The translations under genes were made by a program, and so were the position numbers. From NCBI RefSeq assembly GCF_030818655.1, contig NZ_JAUTAN010000001.1, positions 496,001 to 560,000 of the forward strand: 64,000 nucleotides of DNA. The letters are read 5' to 3'. The stretch is from Nocardioides zeae. Lineage in GTDB: Bacteria > Actinomycetota > Actinomycetes > Propionibacteriales > Nocardioidaceae. This document shows, piece after piece, positions 35,126 through 42,914 of the stretch (its first letter is position 1; the number at the start of each line of letters is the position of its first letter). The notes under the pieces were generated by a model. That model saw only the letters and a program-made list of their open reading frames with translations. It made no database searches and was not told the DNA's origin.

Positions 35126-37222
35126 GCGGACCCCCTCCGCAGGTGCCGCGGCCGCTGCTCGCCGTGGCGGCGGCCGTGCTGCTCACGACGGTGGCCCTGG
35201 CGGTCCACGGCGCGTGGACGACCGGGGTGTCGTGGGACGAGACCTACCACGTGGGTCGGATGCGGAGCTTCCTCGAGCACGGCTGGTACCTGCTCGAGGG
35301 CGACCTCGACGGCGACCGGCCGGGTGCGTGGGAGGACCAGGCCTACGTCTACGCGCCGGTGACGGCCCTCCTCATGCACGCCGCGGTCGTGCTCGCGGGC
35401 CTCGAGGGTCCGCGGGAGGTCGTGGCCACCGGCGACGCCTACGCCGTGCGCCACCTCGTCGTCGTCACCATCGGGCTCGTCGGCACGCTCGCCGTGGCCG
35501 CCACCCGCCCGCGTGCTGCTGCGGTCGTGGGGCTGGGCGGTCGTCGCGGCCGCCGTGCTGGGGGCGATCCCGATGTGGACCGGCCACACCATGTTCAACG
35601 TCAAGGACGTGCCCGTCGCGACGGGCTGCACCCTGGTGACCGCCGGCCTCGTGGTGCTGCTGACCCGGCGGCCGGGCGGGCCGCGCTCCGCGGCGTACGT
35701 CGCGGGGGCGGCCCTCGTCGTGCTCCTCGGCTGGGTGCTGGCGATGGGCACGCGTCCGGGCATCTGGCCGACGCTGGTGGCCAGCCACGTGGTCGCGGCG
35801 GCGCTGCTCCACCCGCGGCTGCGGGCCGGGACGCCCGCCGTGCGCGCGGCGGGACCGCTCGTCGGACTCGTGCCTGTCGTGGCGTGGCTGGTGCTGCTGG
35901 CGATCTACCCGGCGGTCTTCGCGACGCCGCTGACGACCCTGCGGGAGTCGGCGCTGTCGTCGTCGCGCTTCGACGAGCGAAGCGGCCAGTGGTTCTACGT
36001 GCCGGCCCTGCTGGTGGGCGAGGTGCCGCTCGTGCTCCTCGGGCTCGTGCTCGTCGGCTCGGTCCTCGCCCTGCGCCGCGTGGTCGGCGAGGTGCGGGTG
36101 CCGTCCGTCGGCACGGCGGCCACCGCCTGGCTGCTCGTCGGGGTCCAGGCGTGGACGCTGCCGCTCCTGGCGGTGGTGCGCGAGTCGAACCTCTACAACG
36201 GGCTGCGGCAGCTGCTCTTCATGGTGCCGGCGATGGCTCTGCTGGCGACGCTCGCCGTCGCGGCGATCGCCGGTGTCGTGGTCCGGTGGCGCGCGCGGTC
36301 GGTGGGCGTCGCGCCCGTCCCCCTGCTCGGTGTCGTCGCGCTGGGTCTCCTCGGGCCGACGCTCGACCAGGTGCGGCTGCACCCCTACGGCTACGCGTTC
36401 GCGACCCTGCCGTCCTACGCCGTCGCCGAGGCGGCGGACACCGACTACTGGCGCACGAGCGCCCGCGAGCTGGCGCCGTCGGTGCCGGCGGGCTGGGTGA
36501 CCTGCTCCCCGGCGCTCGACGGCGAGCGCCGCTCGCTGCGCCGTTCCCTCGACGGTGACGAGGACTGCGCACGCGACCTCATCGGGCCGCTGTCGGCCTG
36601 GGCCGACGTGCGGGGCACGGATCCCGTCGCCGCGGCACCGCTCGGGCCGACCGAGTTCTGGGCGATCACGGCGGGCCCGCGCCGCCCCGGAACCAACTGC
36701 GTCGAGGTGGCCCGCGTCGACCGGCCCGGCCCCCTGCCGGGGATCGGCACGCTCCTCGGCCTGCCCGCCCGCGACGTCATGAGCCGCCTCGCCCGGTGCG
36801 AGCTGGTGCTCCCCGCGCACGACGGGGGCGTGCTCACCTTCGGCCCGGGCGGCGACGGGGGCGAGCTGGAGCTGGGCGGGTGGACCGCGCACGCCACGGC
36901 CGCGGGCATCCGGCTGACCGGCGACCGCGGCGAGGTCGGGTTCACCACGGCGGGGTCGTGGGCCGCGGGCGCGGAGCTACGCGTCGGGCTGGTCGCCCCG
37001 GTCGGACCGGACGCCGTCCGGGTGCGCGTGAACGGCACCGAGGTCGCGCTGCGGGGGAGCGGGACGCGGCTGACCGCCGCGGTGCCCGCCGACGTGCTGG
37101 CCGCGTACGGCGGGGGTCGCGTCGTCATCGCGCTGGAACGCGTCGCGGGTGACGCGCCGCGCCTGCTGACCCTGGAGCTCGCCGACGCGGCGGGGTCCCG
37201 GGCTGGAGAAGGGAACGGATGA
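35122..37222 (+). pseudogene. GT39/ArnT-like membrane glycosyltransferase, frameshifted
   Basis: Two reading frames make up one enzyme. From GTG 35122 the first runs through helix 1, the catalytic loop VSWDETYHVGRMRSF (with the Asp-Glu pair) and helix 2-3, to about 35508. The rest, VLLRSWGWAVVAAAVLG then GHTMFNVKDVPVATG, several helices and a periplasmic C-terminal domain, continues one base out of frame from about 35510 to 37222. Total length is 3n+1, consistent with one extra base, most simply in the CCC at 35508-35510. A true lesion or an assembly indel are both possible. Confidence 0.8.
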
Positions 37223-37223
37223 G

Positions 37224-37946
37224 GTGAAGGGTCTCTACGTGCGGCTCCTGCGGGCGCTGCGGGGCGTGCTGCGGACGACCGGGCTGCTGCGGCTGCTCGA
37301 CCGGTGGGCGGCGCGCTCGCGCACCGGCCTGTGGGTGCGGTCCTGGCTGTCGATCTACGACCTCGACGAGCTCGTGCGGCACGACGTGCCGTGGTGGACC
37401 TTCGACGCGGCCGACCGGGTCGAGGCGTTCCTGCGCGAGCGACCGGCATCTCGGGCGCTCGAGTGGGGCTCGGGGGCGTCGACGGTCTGGCTGGCGGCCC
37501 GCTGCGCCGAGGTCGTCTCCATCGAGCACGACGTCGACTGGGCGGCGTCCATGCGGCCGGTGCTGCCGGCGAACGCCGAGCTCCGCGTCGTACCGCCCCA
37601 GGACGCGCGCACGCGGCTCACCCGGGAGGTCGTGCCCTCCGCCAAGGCGGGGTTCGCCGACCTCGACTTCGCGGACTACGTGGCCGAGGTGGACCGGGTG
37701 CCCGGCGACTTCGACCTCGTGGTCGTCGACGGCCGCGCGCGGGAGGCCTGCCTCGAGCGGGCCGTGGGGCGGGTCGCGCCGGGCGGGCTCGTGGTGGTCG
37801 ACAACGTCGACCGGGCCCGCTACCGCGACGCCATCGCCCGGGTCGAGCGTCGGCTCGGGGGCCGGGCCCGCGTGACGTGGACGCGGGGACGCACGCCCAC
37901 GCTGCCCTACCCGACGCGCACCGCGCTGCTCGAGTCGAGCCCGTGA
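37224..37946 (+). CDS. SAM-dependent methyltransferase-like protein of the envelope cluster
   Basis: A 240-aa protein with a class I methyltransferase fold: RALEWGSGASTVWLAARCAEVVSIEHD (motif I and the post-I acidic strand) and DFDLVVVDGRAREACLERA followed by APGGLVVVDN. The N-terminal helix region (1-60) is basic and hydrophobic and may lie at the membrane. The acceptor is unknown. The GTG follows the preceding stop by 1 nt and the stop overlaps the flippase-like gene, so it belongs to the glycan operon. Confidence 0.8.
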   Translation: MKGLYVRLLRALRGVLRTTGLLRLLDRWAARSRTGLWVRSWLSIYDLDELVRHDVPWWTFDAADRVEAFLRERPASRALEWGSGASTVWLAARCAEVVSIEHDVDWAASMRPVLPANAELRVVPPQDARTRLTREVVPSAKAGFADLDFADYVAEVDRVPGDFDLVVVDGRAREACLERAVGRVAPGGLVVVDNVDRARYRDAIARVERRLGGRARVTWTRGRTPTLPYPTRTALLESSP

Positions 37947-38911
37947 GCCGGGGGCAGGTGCGCACCTGGGGGGTGCGGGCGGTCTTCCTCGTCGTCGTGG
38001 TGGGGTGCATGGCCTGGAGCCTCGACGGGCGGTGGGACGAGGTGGCCCGGGCCGTGCGCCGGGTGCATCCCGTCGCCCTCGCGGCGGCGGTCCTCCTCAC
38101 CGGTGCCGGCCTGCTCGCGACGTCGGTCGTGTGGCGGCGGACGCTGGCCGCCTTCGGGCACGACGTGCCGCGCCGGGAGGCACGCTCGGTGTTCTTCGTG
38201 AGCCAGCTCGGCAAGTACGTGCCCGGCGCCGTCTGGGCGATCGGCGTGCAGGCCCGGCTGGCCGCGCGGCACGCCGTCCCGGTGCGCGTGACGGTCACGA
38301 CGGCTCTCATGTTCACGGGCATCCACCTGCTGACGGCGGGGATGCTCGGGGGCGCGCTGGTCGCGGCGGGCGTGGCGCCGGCGCCGGGACCGCGGTGGCT
38401 CGGCGGGCTCGCCGCCCTCGCCTGCATCGGCGGCTTCGTGCCGGCCGTGACCCGTCGCCTGCTGCGGCGGGCCGCCGGGACCGACCTCGTGGTGGGGTGG
38501 CGCGAGCCGCTCGCGGTGGTGGGGCTGATGGCGGTCGCGTGGTCCTGCTACGCGGCGGCGCTGCTGCTGCTCGTCGAGGACCGCTCGCCGGCGATCCTGG
38601 GGGCGCTCGCCGGGGCGTTCGCGCTGGGGTACGTCGCCGGTGTGCTCGTCGTCGTCGCCCCGGCCGGTCTCGGGGCGCGGGAGGCCACCTTCGTGGCGGT
38701 GCTCTCGCCGGTCACGGGGCTCCCGGTCGCCACCGCGATCGCGCTGCTCGCGCGCCTCGTGCACACCGTGGCCGACGTGGTGCTGGCGGCGGTCGCGTGG
38801 CGTCCGGAGCGGGTGGCCGCGGGCGGTGCCGTGGCGACCGCCGGGCCCGTCGATGCAGAACTGTCGGTGCCGGCTGGCACCGTCCCGGGCCATGACGACG
38901 ATCGACTGTGA
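37943..38911 (+). CDS. UPF0104 / LPG-synthase-TM family membrane protein (flippase-like)
   Basis: A 322-aa protein with about eight helices and the family motifs SQLGKYVPGAVWAIG and VVVAPAGLGAREATFV. Relatives include the transmembrane part of lysylphosphatidylglycerol synthases and AglD-like proteins, thought to move or modify lipid-linked sugars. The GTG overlaps the methyltransferase stop. Together with the GT2 and GT39-like genes it suggests one lipid-linked glycan pathway. Confidence 0.8.
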   Translation: MSRGQVRTWGVRAVFLVVVVGCMAWSLDGRWDEVARAVRRVHPVALAAAVLLTGAGLLATSVVWRRTLAAFGHDVPRREARSVFFVSQLGKYVPGAVWAIGVQARLAARHAVPVRVTVTTALMFTGIHLLTAGMLGGALVAAGVAPAPGPRWLGGLAALACIGGFVPAVTRRLLRRAAGTDLVVGWREPLAVVGLMAVAWSCYAAALLLLVEDRSPAILGALAGAFALGYVAGVLVVVAPAGLGAREATFVAVLSPVTGLPVATAIALLARLVHTVADVVLAAVAWRPERVAAGGAVATAGPVDAELSVPAGTVPGHDDDRL

Positions 38912-39096
38912 CAGCTGTCTCGTGCGGGGGCTGCACTGCCACGACTGCGTGGTGACGGCCCTCCTCGGCCCGCCCCCCGAGCAGGGGTTCGACAACGAGG
39001 AGCAGGCGGGCGCTCGACGTGCTCGCGGCCGGCGGTCTCGTGCCGCCGCTGCGTCTCGTCCAGCCCGTCCGCGGGCCGGAGGCAGGCACGGCCTGA
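38892..39096 (+). pseudogene. Small Cys-rich conserved protein, frameshifted
   Basis: The ATG at 38892 opens a frame with four cysteines, MTTIDCDSCLVRGLHCHDC, of a small actinobacterial family I associate with the position just upstream of NlpC/P60 genes. After residue 39 the expected continuation, ALDVLAAGGLVPPLRLV, is one base out of frame from 39010 and reaches a TGA at 39094-39096. One extra G in the GGG at 39008-39010 explains it. The intact product would be 67 aa and possibly metal-binding. Confidence 0.7.
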
Positions 39097-39144
39097 GACG
39101 CGCGGACGTGGCGTGCGTCTCCGGCCGACACCCGGACCGGAGGT

Positions 39145-39173
39145 TTGCCGCCGTGGAGCCGCGCGACTACCCT
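39145..39173 (+). promoter_or_regulatory. SigA-type promoter of the riboswitch-NlpC/P60 transcript
   Basis: TTGCCG (39145-39150) and TACCCT (39168-39173) are separated by exactly 17 bp. This would start a transcript near 39180, giving a leader of about 237 nt that contains the whole riboswitch. Confidence 0.55.
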
Positions 39174-39237
39174 CGGGCGAGGCCTCCGTGGAAGTGGACC
39201 GACCGGTTCGCGCGGAGGTCGCGCCGAGTTCGGAGCG

Positions 39238-39396
39238 CGTGCCGTCGCAGCAGTGCCGGCGGGTGGTCCGGAGCCGGGGAACCAATTCCCCTGGGGTGAA
39301 TCGCACGTGAGGTGCGGACCGATCGGTCCGCGAGGAGCGTGCGTAGGGCAATGTCGTGCCCGAACCCGTCAGCTCACCCGGTAGGCGTACGACACG
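39238..39396 (+). ncRNA. ydaO-type c-di-AMP riboswitch
   Basis: Conserved ydaO/yuaA blocks occur in order: GAGCCGGGGAACCAA (39271-39285), GGGGTGAATC (39293-39302), GTAGGGCAAT (39343-39352), and CCGAACCCGTCAGCT then ACCCGGTAGGC (39360-39386). An outer stem CGTGCCGT (39238-39245) with ACGACACG (39389-39396) closes the element with one mismatch. It ends 20 nt before the start of a cell-wall hydrolase, the usual actinobacterial target, so c-di-AMP likely represses that gene. Confidence 0.9.
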
Positions 39397-39416
39397 TGTG
39401 AGGAGAACGCCGGCTC

Positions 39417-40427
39417 GTGCTGGACGGACGAAAGCGGATCGGTGCTGGACTGGCCGCGGCCGCAGTGATCGGTGTGTCCCTGCTCCCGAGCGCCCCCGCG
39501 GCGGCGGAGCCGGACATCGAGGACGTGAAGGCTCAGATCGAGCAACTCTACCACGAGTCGGAGCAGGCGGCCGAGCGCCGCAACGACGCTGAGCTGGAGC
39601 TCGAGCGCCTGCAGTCGGAGCTCGAGCTGCTGCAGCAGGACGAGGCCGCGCAGAGCGACGGCTTCGACTCCGTGCGCTCCCAGGTGGCGGACTCCGTCGT
39701 GGCCCAGTCGCAGGGCAGCAGCATCTCGCCCGTGGCCGAGGCCGCGCTCTCGGACGACACGGCCGCCTTCCTCGCGCAGCTCTCGACGGCGTCGACCTAC
39801 AGCAACATCCAGGGCCGCCTCGTCGACGCCTACTCGACCGAGCTGCAGGCCCTCGAGGTGCGCCGGTCGGCCACCGAGGAGCGGGTCGCGCAGATCGCCG
39901 CGGTGGAGGAGCAGGCCGCCGAGGAGAGCGCCACCATCGACCAGAAGGTCGACGAGGCCGAGGCGCTGCTCGCCGAGCTCGAGGAGGAGGCGGCCGAGGA
40001 GGCTGCGACGCTCTTCGCCGACGAGGGCACCGCCGACACCTCCCAGGCCGCCGAGATCGCGGCCGACGTCCCCGTCTCCGGCCGTGCGGGTGCCGCGGTG
40101 CAGTACGCGCTGGCCCAGGTCGGCGACAGCTACGTCTACGGCGCCTCCGGCCCGGACTCCTTCGACTGCTCCGGCCTCACCTCGATGGCGTGGGCGCAGG
40201 CCGGCGTCTCGCTGCCGCACTCGTCGAAGGCGCAGTTCAGCTCCGGCCGCAAGGTGTCGCGCAGCGAGCTGCAGCCCGGCGACCTGGTGTTCTACTACAG
40301 CCCCATTAGCCACGTCGGCATCTACATCGGCAACGGCCAGATCGTGCACGCGGCCAACCCCCGGTCGGGTGTCGCCATCGCCTCCGTCGGATCGATGCCC
40401 TACTCGGGCGCCGTCCGCCCGGGCTGA
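39417..40427 (+). CDS. NlpC/P60 (C40) peptidoglycan endopeptidase
   Basis: A 336-aa secreted D,L-endopeptidase of the RipA/RipC kind. A signal peptide ends near APAAAEP (about residue 31), then a long acidic coiled coil (about 35-205) resembles autoinhibitory or FtsX-binding segments. The catalytic domain (about 220-335) has Cys in DSFDCSGLTSMAW, His in ISHVGIYIGNG and the third residue in IVHAANP. The GTG start has GAGGAG 11 nt upstream, right behind the riboswitch, so expression should respond to c-di-AMP. Confidence 0.93.
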   Translation: MLDGRKRIGAGLAAAAVIGVSLLPSAPAAAEPDIEDVKAQIEQLYHESEQAAERRNDAELELERLQSELELLQQDEAAQSDGFDSVRSQVADSVVAQSQGSSISPVAEAALSDDTAAFLAQLSTASTYSNIQGRLVDAYSTELQALEVRRSATEERVAQIAAVEEQAAEESATIDQKVDEAEALLAELEEEAAEEAATLFADEGTADTSQAAEIAADVPVSGRAGAAVQYALAQVGDSYVYGASGPDSFDCSGLTSMAWAQAGVSLPHSSKAQFSSGRKVSRSELQPGDLVFYYSPISHVGIYIGNGQIVHAANPRSGVAIASVGSMPYSGAVRPG

Positions 40428-40441
40428 GGCTCCTCTCAGCC
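40422..40441 (+). terminator. Small hairpin overlapping the NlpC/P60 stop codon
   Basis: GGCTGAG and CTCAGCC form a 7-bp stem with a 6-nt loop spanning the TGA stop. It is weak alone and precedes the stronger hairpin at 40487-40520. Confidence 0.4.
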
Positions 40442-40453
40442 ACGACCGCTACC

Positions 40454-41749
40454 GTGCCGGTCGTGCCGCACGACACGCAGGACCACGAGACCCCCGCTCC
40501 GCACCCGGAGCGGGGGTCTCGCCGTGTCGGGTTGCTGGTCGCCGGCGGTGGGGCGCTCGTCCTCGTGGCGCTCGCGGCCGTCCTCGTGCCGTGGCACCCC
40601 GTGCCGGGCGGCGTGCCCGACCCCGCCCCCGCCTCCTCGGTGCTCACCGCGCAGGAGATCGCGCGGGGCGAGGCCTTCGGGACCTACGCGCGCTGGGTCA
40701 GCTGGAGCTCGCTGGCGGTCTCGTTGGCGGTCGCGCTCTGGCTGGGTCTCGGCGCGCGGGGCGCTGCCCTCGTACGCCGCGTCCCCGGCCCCTGGTGGGT
40801 GCAGGTGCCCCTCGGGGCCCTCGCGGTGCTCGCCATCGGGCGGTTCGTCACGCTCCCGTTCGCGCTCGCCCTGTGGCGGCGCCGGGTGAGCGAGGGGCTG
40901 TCGACCCAGGGCTGGAGCGACTGGTTCGCCGACCTCCTGCTCGACCTCGTCGTGGGCGTGGTCGGGACGGCGATCGCGCTGCTCGTGGTGATCGGGTGCG
41001 CCCGCCGGTGGCGCACGTGGTGGCCGGCGATCGCGGGCGGGATCGCGGCGGCGCTGGTCGTCCTCGGTTCCTTCGTCTACCCGGTCGTCGTCGAACCCCT
41101 CTTCAACGACTTCACGTCCCTGCCGGACGGGCAGCTGCGCACCGAGATCCTGGCCGTCGCGGACGCGGAGGGCGTGTCCGTCGACGACGTGCTCGTCGCC
41201 GACGCCTCGCGACGCACCACCGCGCTCAACGCCTACGTCTCGGGCTTCGGCAGCACGCACCGGGTCGTCCTCTACGACACGGCGGTCGGCGGCCTCGACC
41301 AGGACGAGCTGCTCTCGGTGGTCGCCCACGAGCTGGGACACGCGAAGAACCACGACGTGGCGGTGGGCACCGCCCTCGGCGCCGCGGGCGCCCTCGTCGG
41401 GGTCGGGCTGCTCGCCGTGGTCGTCGGTGCGGGACCGCTGCGGAGGCGGCCCGGTGTCGGCGGGCTGGCCGACCCGGCCGTCGTGCCCCTGGTGCTGGCG
41501 CTCTTCGCGGTCGGCTCGTTCCTGGCGTCACCGATCGAGAACGGGATCAGCCGGCAGATCGAGCGCCGCGCCGACGTCGTCGCGCTGCGGACGACCGACG
41601 ATCCCGACGCGTTCATCGGGTTGCAGCGCGAGCTGGCGGTGCGGTCCGTCGCGGATCCGACGCCGAACGCGTGGGGGCAGCTGTGGTTCGGCAGCCACCC
41701 GACCATGCTCGAGCGCGTCGCCACCGCGCGGCGGGTGGCGGGGGAGTAG
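40454..41749 (+). CDS. M48 family (Ste24-like) membrane metalloprotease
   Basis: A 431-aa protease with several helices before and after the catalytic site HELGH in LLSVVAHELGHAKNHDV, the ALNAYVSGFGSTHRVVLYD segment before it, and the C-terminal glutamate ligand in ERRADVVAL. It resembles CAAX-protease-type M48 enzymes; its substrate is unknown. The start is uncertain. The GTG at 40454 (or 40463) has no Shine-Dalgarno sequence and leaves a strong hairpin within the first 22 codons, while the next option is a TTG at 40530 just before helix 1. Confidence 0.87.
   Translation: MPVVPHDTQDHETPAPHPERGSRRVGLLVAGGGALVLVALAAVLVPWHPVPGGVPDPAPASSVLTAQEIARGEAFGTYARWVSWSSLAVSLAVALWLGLGARGAALVRRVPGPWWVQVPLGALAVLAIGRFVTLPFALALWRRRVSEGLSTQGWSDWFADLLLDLVVGVVGTAIALLVVIGCARRWRTWWPAIAGGIAAALVVLGSFVYPVVVEPLFNDFTSLPDGQLRTEILAVADAEGVSVDDVLVADASRRTTALNAYVSGFGSTHRVVLYDTAVGGLDQDELLSVVAHELGHAKNHDVAVGTALGAAGALVGVGLLAVVVGAGPLRRRPGVGGLADPAVVPLVLALFAVGSFLASPIENGISRQIERRADVVALRTTDDPDAFIGLQRELAVRSVADPTPNAWGQLWFGSHPTMLERVATARRVAGE
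40487..40520 (+). terminator. Strong hairpin inside the predicted 5' end of the M48 gene
   Basis: Perfect 14-bp arms GAGACCCCCGCTCC and GGAGCGGGGGTCTC with a 6-nt loop, 60 nt after the NlpC/P60 stop. It has the form of the NlpC/P60 terminator and suggests that the M48 start lies downstream, or that it attenuates read-through into the protease gene. Confidence 0.65.
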
Positions 41750-41767
41750 GAGTCTGCCCGAAATGCA

Positions 41768-41801
41768 GATCGACCCCGCTCCGGAGGGAGCGGGGTCGAT
41801 C
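41768..41801. terminator. Bidirectional terminator between M48 and the Flp pilin gene
   Basis: A perfect 15-bp stem GATCGACCCCGCTCC / GGAGCGGGGTCGATC with a GGAG loop, 19 bp after the M48 stop and 32 bp past the end of the convergent pilin gene. No T-tract. Confidence 0.8.
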
Positions 41802-41832
41802 GTCGGCGCTGGGTCAGCGCAGACTCCGAGGA

Positions 41833-42048
41833 TCAGCCGTCGGTGCCGGTGCCACCGGTGCCGTCGGTACCGAGCTTGCTGCTGGTGTCGGAGAAGATGC
41901 CGGCCAGGTCCTGGTAGAAGAGGAAGACGGCGCCGATGATGAGGGCCGCGAGCGCCGCGACGAGCAGGCCGTACTCCACGGCGGAGGCGCCGCGCTGGTC
42001 GGCCTTGGCCTTCTGCGCGCCCAGCAGGATGGCGAGGAACTGGATCAT
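41833..42048 (-). CDS. flp: Flp-family type IVb pilin
   Basis: A 71-aa prepilin, the major subunit of Tad pili. A short leader containing AKADQRG is followed by ASAVEYGLLVAALAALIIG, the Flp hydrophobic helix with the conserved Glu-Tyr pair; cleavage is expected after the Gly. The C-terminal tail is Gly/Thr/Asp-rich. The ATG at 42048 is preceded by AAAGG. It lies apart from the assembly genes, behind the two-component genes, and the leader region up to 42260 likely carries its own promoter. Confidence 0.9.
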   Translation of the reverse strand: MIQFLAILLGAQKAKADQRGASAVEYGLLVAALAALIIGAVFLFYQDLAGIFSDTSSKLGTDGTGGTGTDG

Positions 42049-42260
42049 GGTGATCACCTTTCGGGGTTGAACGAGTCGCCGTTCGGGTTTCTCGGGGAGG
42101 TCGGTCCGGGTTCCCCCGGGCGATGCCCTGATCCTCCGCCAGCTCGACCCCCGCGCACATCGTGTGATCGTCCGCACTCGGGTAGTCCTTTCGGACTAGG
42201 ACGCTCGGTGGGACCGGGACCCGAAGATCCCCCACCCGTTCGGGGCGCGCCGAGAGATGC

Positions 42261-42914
42261 TCAGTCGGCGCGGCGCTGCACGCTCGAGAGCAGCCCGACC
42301 CGCATGGCGGTGACGACGGCCTGCGCCCGGTTGGTGGCGCCCAGCTTCTGGTAGATGCGGGCGATGTGGGACTTCGTCGTCGACTCGCTGATGTGCAGCC
42401 GCTGCGCGATCTGCTGGGTGCCGAGTCCGTCGGCGAGGTGGAGGAGGATCTCGTGCTCGCGCTCCGACAGCCGGGTGGACTCCCCCGACATGCGCCGCAC
42501 CATCGCCTGGGCGAGCCCGGCGCAGATGAAGGTGCGGGGCGACCGGGCGGCGTGCGCGGCGGTGCGCACGACCTCGGCGGCCGGCGCGTCCTTGCCGACG
42601 AAGCCGGAGGCGCCCGCCTCCATGGCGGCGAAGATCTGGTCGTCGCCGGAGTGCATGGTGAGGATGACGAGCCCCACCGTCTCGGACTGCGCCCGCAGCC
42701 GCCGGACGATGTCGAGCCCGGTGCCGTCCGGCAGGTGCAGGTCGGTGACGACCACGTCCGGCTGCAGCCCGTCGTAGGCCGCGACAGCGCCCGCGACGTT
42801 CTCCGCCTGCCCGAGCACCCGCATGCCCGGGTCGCGGGTGAAGGCGGCGGCGAGACCCGCCCGGATCAGCTCGTGGTCGTCGACCAGCAGGATGGTGGTG
42901 GGGTCGTCCGTCAC
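42261..42914 (-). CDS. NarL/FixJ-type response regulator of the Tad locus
   Basis: A 217-aa regulator. The receiver domain has LLVDDHELIRAGL, phospho-acceptor Asp58 in VVVTDLHLPDGTG, and the Lys in GFVGKDAPA. The LuxR-type HTH has LSEREHEILLHLADGLGTQQIAQ and SESTTKSHIARIYQKLGA. The GTG at 42914 overlaps the histidine kinase stop by 4 nt, so the two are cognate partners. It probably controls the adjacent pilin or pilus genes. Confidence 0.93.
   Translation of the reverse strand: MTDDPTTILLVDDHELIRAGLAAAFTRDPGMRVLGQAENVAGAVAAYDGLQPDVVVTDLHLPDGTGLDIVRRLRAQSETVGLVILTMHSGDDQIFAAMEAGASGFVGKDAPAAEVVRTAAHAARSPRTFICAGLAQAMVRRMSGESTRLSEREHEILLHLADGLGTQQIAQRLHISESTTKSHIARIYQKLGATNRAQAVVTAMRVGLLSSVQRRAD

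Noticed and set aside
35500..35515. Programmed ribosomal frameshifting in the GT39-like gene
   Set aside because: No slippery heptamer, stop codon at the shift site or downstream pseudoknot is evident. A lesion or indel is simpler.
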